DNA from: Flavobacteriales bacterium
GTDB lineage: Bacteria > Bacteroidota > Bacteroidia > Flavobacteriales_D > Sanyastnellaceae
DNA length: 64,000 nucleotides
NCBI GenBank assembly: GCA_947448135.1
Contig: CANFLZ010000004.1
Coordinates: 1 to 64,000 of the forward strand
Reading direction: 5' to 3'
The position numbers were made by a program, and so were the translations under genes. This document shows, piece after piece, positions 61,471 to 64,000 of the stretch. The notes under the pieces were generated by a model. The model made no database searches. It saw only the letters and a list, made by a program, of their open reading frames with translations, and was not told where the DNA came from. How positions within the stretch are numbered: position 1 is the stretch's first letter; every line of letters begins with the position of its first letter.

Positions 61471-63021
61471 ATGCGAATCATCATCCTGCTCTTTTTCTTG
61501 ACTTTAAACTTGTTGATTCAAGCACAAATCCATGCGCCTGTTCAAAAGATTGATGGGGTGGATTATTACATGCACAAAGTAGAGCAAGGTCAAACTTTGT
61601 ACAGCATCGCCAAGATGTATAACGTGGGGGTGAAGGAAATTCAAAAAGCCAATACCTTATCGTCAGAAGGGATTCAGTTGGGGCAAACATTGAAAATTAG
61701 AAAAGGTGGAAGTGGAATGCCTCACCCTTCAGAGCAGTTGACCGTTCCTGAAAAGGACAATGCCTATCTGAATGTCCCACAGGGATTTCATTTGGTTCGT
61801 CCAGGAGAGACTGCTTACAGCATTGCCATGAAATACAAAATATCATTGGAACAGTTGTATGCCTGGAATCCAGGAAGTGAAAATGGTATCGCGATTGATC
61901 AGCAATTGAAAATTTCTGACAAGGCGGTTGGTGCTGTTGCTCCAAAGGTGACCAAGGTCAACACTGAAAAATTAAAAATTTATTTGCTTCTTCCCTTTTA
62001 TACAGGTGTTCCAGACTCTGTTATTTCAGCCAGACAAAAGGTAATCAGAGAAACCGCTCTTCAAATTTACAGAGGCATGTTGTTGGCAACAGATACGCTG
62101 GTAGCCCAAAATATGAAGATGGATATTGAAGTGGTTGACTTTGCAGACAATGTCACATTGGCCAAAGAATGGACAGTTTCGGGTAAATTTAATGATGCCG
62201 ATTTTTTGGTGGGACCATTGTTCAAGGAATCTTTGGATGTTTTTGCTCAATGGGCACAAACCAAGGGGGTTTGGGTGATTTGTCCAGTGCCAATTAGCAA
62301 TAAAGTGCTCATGGGCAATGATCATTTGATCAAGGCTTTTCCTTCAGATGTCTCTCAGTGGGGTGCTACCGCGCGGTATGTTATGAATCACAAAAAGGAA
62401 AGTGTACCTGTTTATTTGTACACAGGCAAATCGGAGGCGGAGAAGAAAAAATCAGAGGCTTTTAAAAGTTCTTATACCAAAGCTGGATTCAAGAATATTG
62501 TTGTTTCCAATAACATGGATTCTATTTTGACAGTCGTAACTTCCTTCAAGGATTCAACTGTATTGGTGGTTCCATCGGGCAATGCAGATTTGGTGAAAAA
62601 GTTGAATAAGAAATCATCTTCGCTTAAAAAGTGTTGGGTGATGGGTGTTCCAGAATGGCAAGATGTTTTGGCTGAAGGTGATTACGATGAAACAGTTGCC
62701 TTGAATCAGTTGAATTACACATTCCCGAAGTCCAATGATACAGACTTGGAAGACGAATGGTTGCGTTTGTGGGTGAAAAAATACCATAGACAGTTTTTCA
62801 CCCATCCCAATGAGTATGCAATGTGCGGCTACGATTTGATTCAAAGTTTGGCCAATGCTCACAAAAATGGGAAATCAGACATTTCTAAATTTGGTTTAGA
62901 ATACAATGGATTGTCTTGTAACATTCAATTGCTGCAAGTTGGACGTGGAAACGGTTATGAGAATATAGGGGTTTTAATGCTTCGTTCAGAGAAGGGAGTT
63001 ATTTCAAGATTGAATTTGTAA
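61471..63021 (+). CDS. LysM protein with periplasmic-binding-like C-terminal domain
   Basis: The 516-residue protein has a signal peptide (ending I-Q-A-Q). Two LysM domains follow (about 35-75, G-Q-T-L-Y-S-I-A, and about 105-150, G-E-T-A-Y-S-I-A), then a C-terminal region (about 170-510) with a type-1 periplasmic-binding-protein-like alternation, starting K-I-Y-L-L-L-P-F. It likely binds peptidoglycan through LysM; the ligand of the other domain is unknown. It may be lipid-free and periplasmic. The hemF gene starts at its stop codon (TAATG). Confidence 0.8.
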   Translation: MRIIILLFFLTLNLLIQAQIHAPVQKIDGVDYYMHKVEQGQTLYSIAKMYNVGVKEIQKANTLSSEGIQLGQTLKIRKGGSGMPHPSEQLTVPEKDNAYLNVPQGFHLVRPGETAYSIAMKYKISLEQLYAWNPGSENGIAIDQQLKISDKAVGAVAPKVTKVNTEKLKIYLLLPFYTGVPDSVISARQKVIRETALQIYRGMLLATDTLVAQNMKMDIEVVDFADNVTLAKEWTVSGKFNDADFLVGPLFKESLDVFAQWAQTKGVWVICPVPISNKVLMGNDHLIKAFPSDVSQWGATARYVMNHKKESVPVYLYTGKSEAEKKKSEAFKSSYTKAGFKNIVVSNNMDSILTVVTSFKDSTVLVVPSGNADLVKKLNKKSSSLKKCWVMGVPEWQDVLAEGDYDETVALNQLNYTFPKSNDTDLEDEWLRLWVKKYHRQFFTHPNEYAMCGYDLIQSLANAHKNGKSDISKFGLEYNGLSCNIQLLQVGRGNGYENIGVLMLRSEKGVISRLNL

Positions 63022-63917
63022 TGGAGTTTAAAGAGAAAATAAAGGCTGCTTTTATGGCAGCACAGTCACGCATTTGTGCTGCGTTGGAGCAAGAAGATGG
63101 TAAGGGAGTGTTTAGCCAAGAGCATTGGCAACATTTGTCAGGAGGCGGAGGTTTAACCCGAGTTATTCAAGATGGAAATGTTTTGGAAAAAGGTGGGGTG
63201 AATTTTAGTGCCGTTGAAGGAGATATTCCAACCTTTATGAAGAAGCACGTATCAGCGGAGGCAACACGTTTTTTTGCCACAGGAATTTCTATCGTCTTAC
63301 ATCCAAGTTCACCTATGATTCCAATAACGCACATGAATGTGCGCTACTTTGAAACGGATGGGGGAGATGCCTGGTTTGGCGGCGGCATCGATCTAACTCC
63401 GATTTATGTGAATGAAGAAGATGGTGTTTATTTTCATCAAAAGTTGAAGGATACTTGTGATCGTTTTAACCCTGCGTTTTATCCGAAATTCAAGCCGTGG
63501 GCTGATGATTATTTTTTCATCGAACATCGAGAGGAAACCCGCGGAATTGGCGGAATTTTCTATGATTATATCCGTCCAGATGAAGACAATACCCGTGATG
63601 TAATGTTGGAGTTTGCATTGGCGCAAACGGAAATATTTGCCGAGATGTATGTGCATTTTATGGCCAAGCACAAGCATGAAGTGTACACCGAAGAACAGAA
63701 AAAATGGCAGTTGATTAGAAGAGGAAGGTATGTTGAGTTCAATTTGGTATATGATCGAGGAACAAAATTTGGCTTAGAAACCAAAGGAAGAATCGAGTCC
63801 ATTTTGATGAGTCTTCCAGAGCATGCTTCTTGGCATTATCAGCATGAGCCAATGGCGGGAAGCCCCGAGTGGCAGACCATACAGAAGTTGAAAAAGGGAA
63901 TCAATTGGGTAAAGTGA
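63021..63917 (+). CDS. hemF: Oxygen-dependent coproporphyrinogen III oxidase
   Basis: The 298-residue aerobic enzyme converts coproporphyrinogen III to protoporphyrinogen IX. M-N-V-R-Y-F-E-T-D near 105, W-F-G-G-G-I-D-L-T-P near 117, and the late Y-V-E-F-N-L-V-Y-D-R-G-T-K-F-G near 233 are diagnostic. Its presence indicates aerobic haem synthesis. It starts in the stop of the LysM gene. Confidence 0.96.
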   Translation: MEFKEKIKAAFMAAQSRICAALEQEDGKGVFSQEHWQHLSGGGGLTRVIQDGNVLEKGGVNFSAVEGDIPTFMKKHVSAEATRFFATGISIVLHPSSPMIPITHMNVRYFETDGGDAWFGGGIDLTPIYVNEEDGVYFHQKLKDTCDRFNPAFYPKFKPWADDYFFIEHREETRGIGGIFYDYIRPDEDNTRDVMLEFALAQTEIFAEMYVHFMAKHKHEVYTEEQKKWQLIRRGRYVEFNLVYDRGTKFGLETKGRIESILMSLPEHASWHYQHEPMAGSPEWQTIQKLKKGINWVK

Positions 63918-64000
63918 TGTGGAAGATATTGTTGATTATCGCAGGTTTTTTTTCCATTCTTTCTGCACGTACTCAAGTCAAGTATGACTTTCATTCCAAT
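63917..64000 (+). CDS. Start of a secreted protein (cut by the window edge)
   Basis: The ATG at 63917 overlaps the hemF stop as TGATG. The 28 visible codons begin with a basic residue and a hydrophobic segment (I-L-L-I-I-A-G-F-F-S-I-L), typical of a signal peptide. The rest is outside the window and the family cannot be named. Confidence 0.6.
   Translation, partial: MWKILLIIAGFFSILSARTQVKYDFHSN

Overview
The window looks like a chromosomal stretch from a Bacteroidota bacterium, most likely near the Flavobacteriales. The evidence is gldB and gldC side by side, a PorT-like barrel, a PorE-like TPR/PD40/OmpA protein, a GldC-sized gliding accessory protein, the acpP-fabF-rnc order, UbiA-type prenyltransferase next to Maf, almost no Shine-Dalgarno sequences, and promoters of the Bacteroidota TAnnTTTG type. 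Coding density is very high. I saw no rRNA, tRNA, IS element, prophage or CRISPR array, and no gene-free stretch longer than about 120 bases.

Layout. 1-4.5 kb: a DUF349 protein (cut by the left edge), recX, tilS and pabB. 4.5-7.2 kb: an hldD-PTPS-folE-Bax-inhibitor operon (pterin and LPS heptose). 7.2-15.3 kb: mfd, sucA and an ABC-F ATPase, all on the minus strand. 15.3-21.5 kb, plus strand: elaA-like GNAT, a block of three tandem palindromic repeats, a 2-oxo acid dehydrogenase E2, a PorE-like envelope protein, an exonuclease and a glycosyltransferase. 21.5-28 kb, minus strand: GT2, FtsE-like ATPase, an active/inactive pair of M16 peptidases and a sugar MFS transporter. 28-34.8 kb: a lipoprotein, gldC-gldB, a PorT-like barrel with nadE, and a YfiR-TPR-SpoIIE-phosphatase signalling operon. 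34.8-39.4 kb: FAD oxidoreductase with kbl, then acpP-fabF-rnc. 39.4-46.7 kb: a ThiF-family enzyme and a tightly overlapped five-gene surface-polysaccharide cluster (GT4, Wzy-like polymerase, GT4, AsnB, GT4). 46.7-50.5 kb: rimK, TSUP transporter, a RimB-like aspartic protease, YqeY and L-2-hydroxyglutarate oxidase. 50.5-52.4 kb: an Atg22-like MFS protein, an imperfect inverted repeat, and a DUF2442 gene preceded by a broken DUF4160 gene. 52.4-64 kb: cysteine desulfurase with glmM, an MltF-like lytic transglycosylase, a lipoprotein, a Tat-exported glycosylasparaginase, a degenerate receiver-like protein, UbiA and Maf, guaA, a LysM protein, hemF and the start of one more secreted protein.

Most genes are housekeeping or envelope genes. 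The points most worth following up are: (i) about a dozen transcription-unit-leading genes in which a TAnnTTT(G/C)-like -7 box ends only 3-5 bases before the start codon, which predicts leaderless or nearly leaderless mRNAs; (ii) terminators that abut the next start codon, in one case with the U-tract doubling as the promoter box; (iii) the three-copy palindromic repeat that supplies the stop codon of the GNAT gene; (iv) a DUF4160 gene broken by an out-of-frame deletion whose original ATGA coupling to DUF2442 survives in another frame; (v) complementary active and inactive M16 subunits, the latter fused to a LolA-like domain; and (vi) six of eight convergent gene pairs overlapping at their 3' ends. 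I did not find a gene cluster that is clearly an undescribed defence or mobile system.
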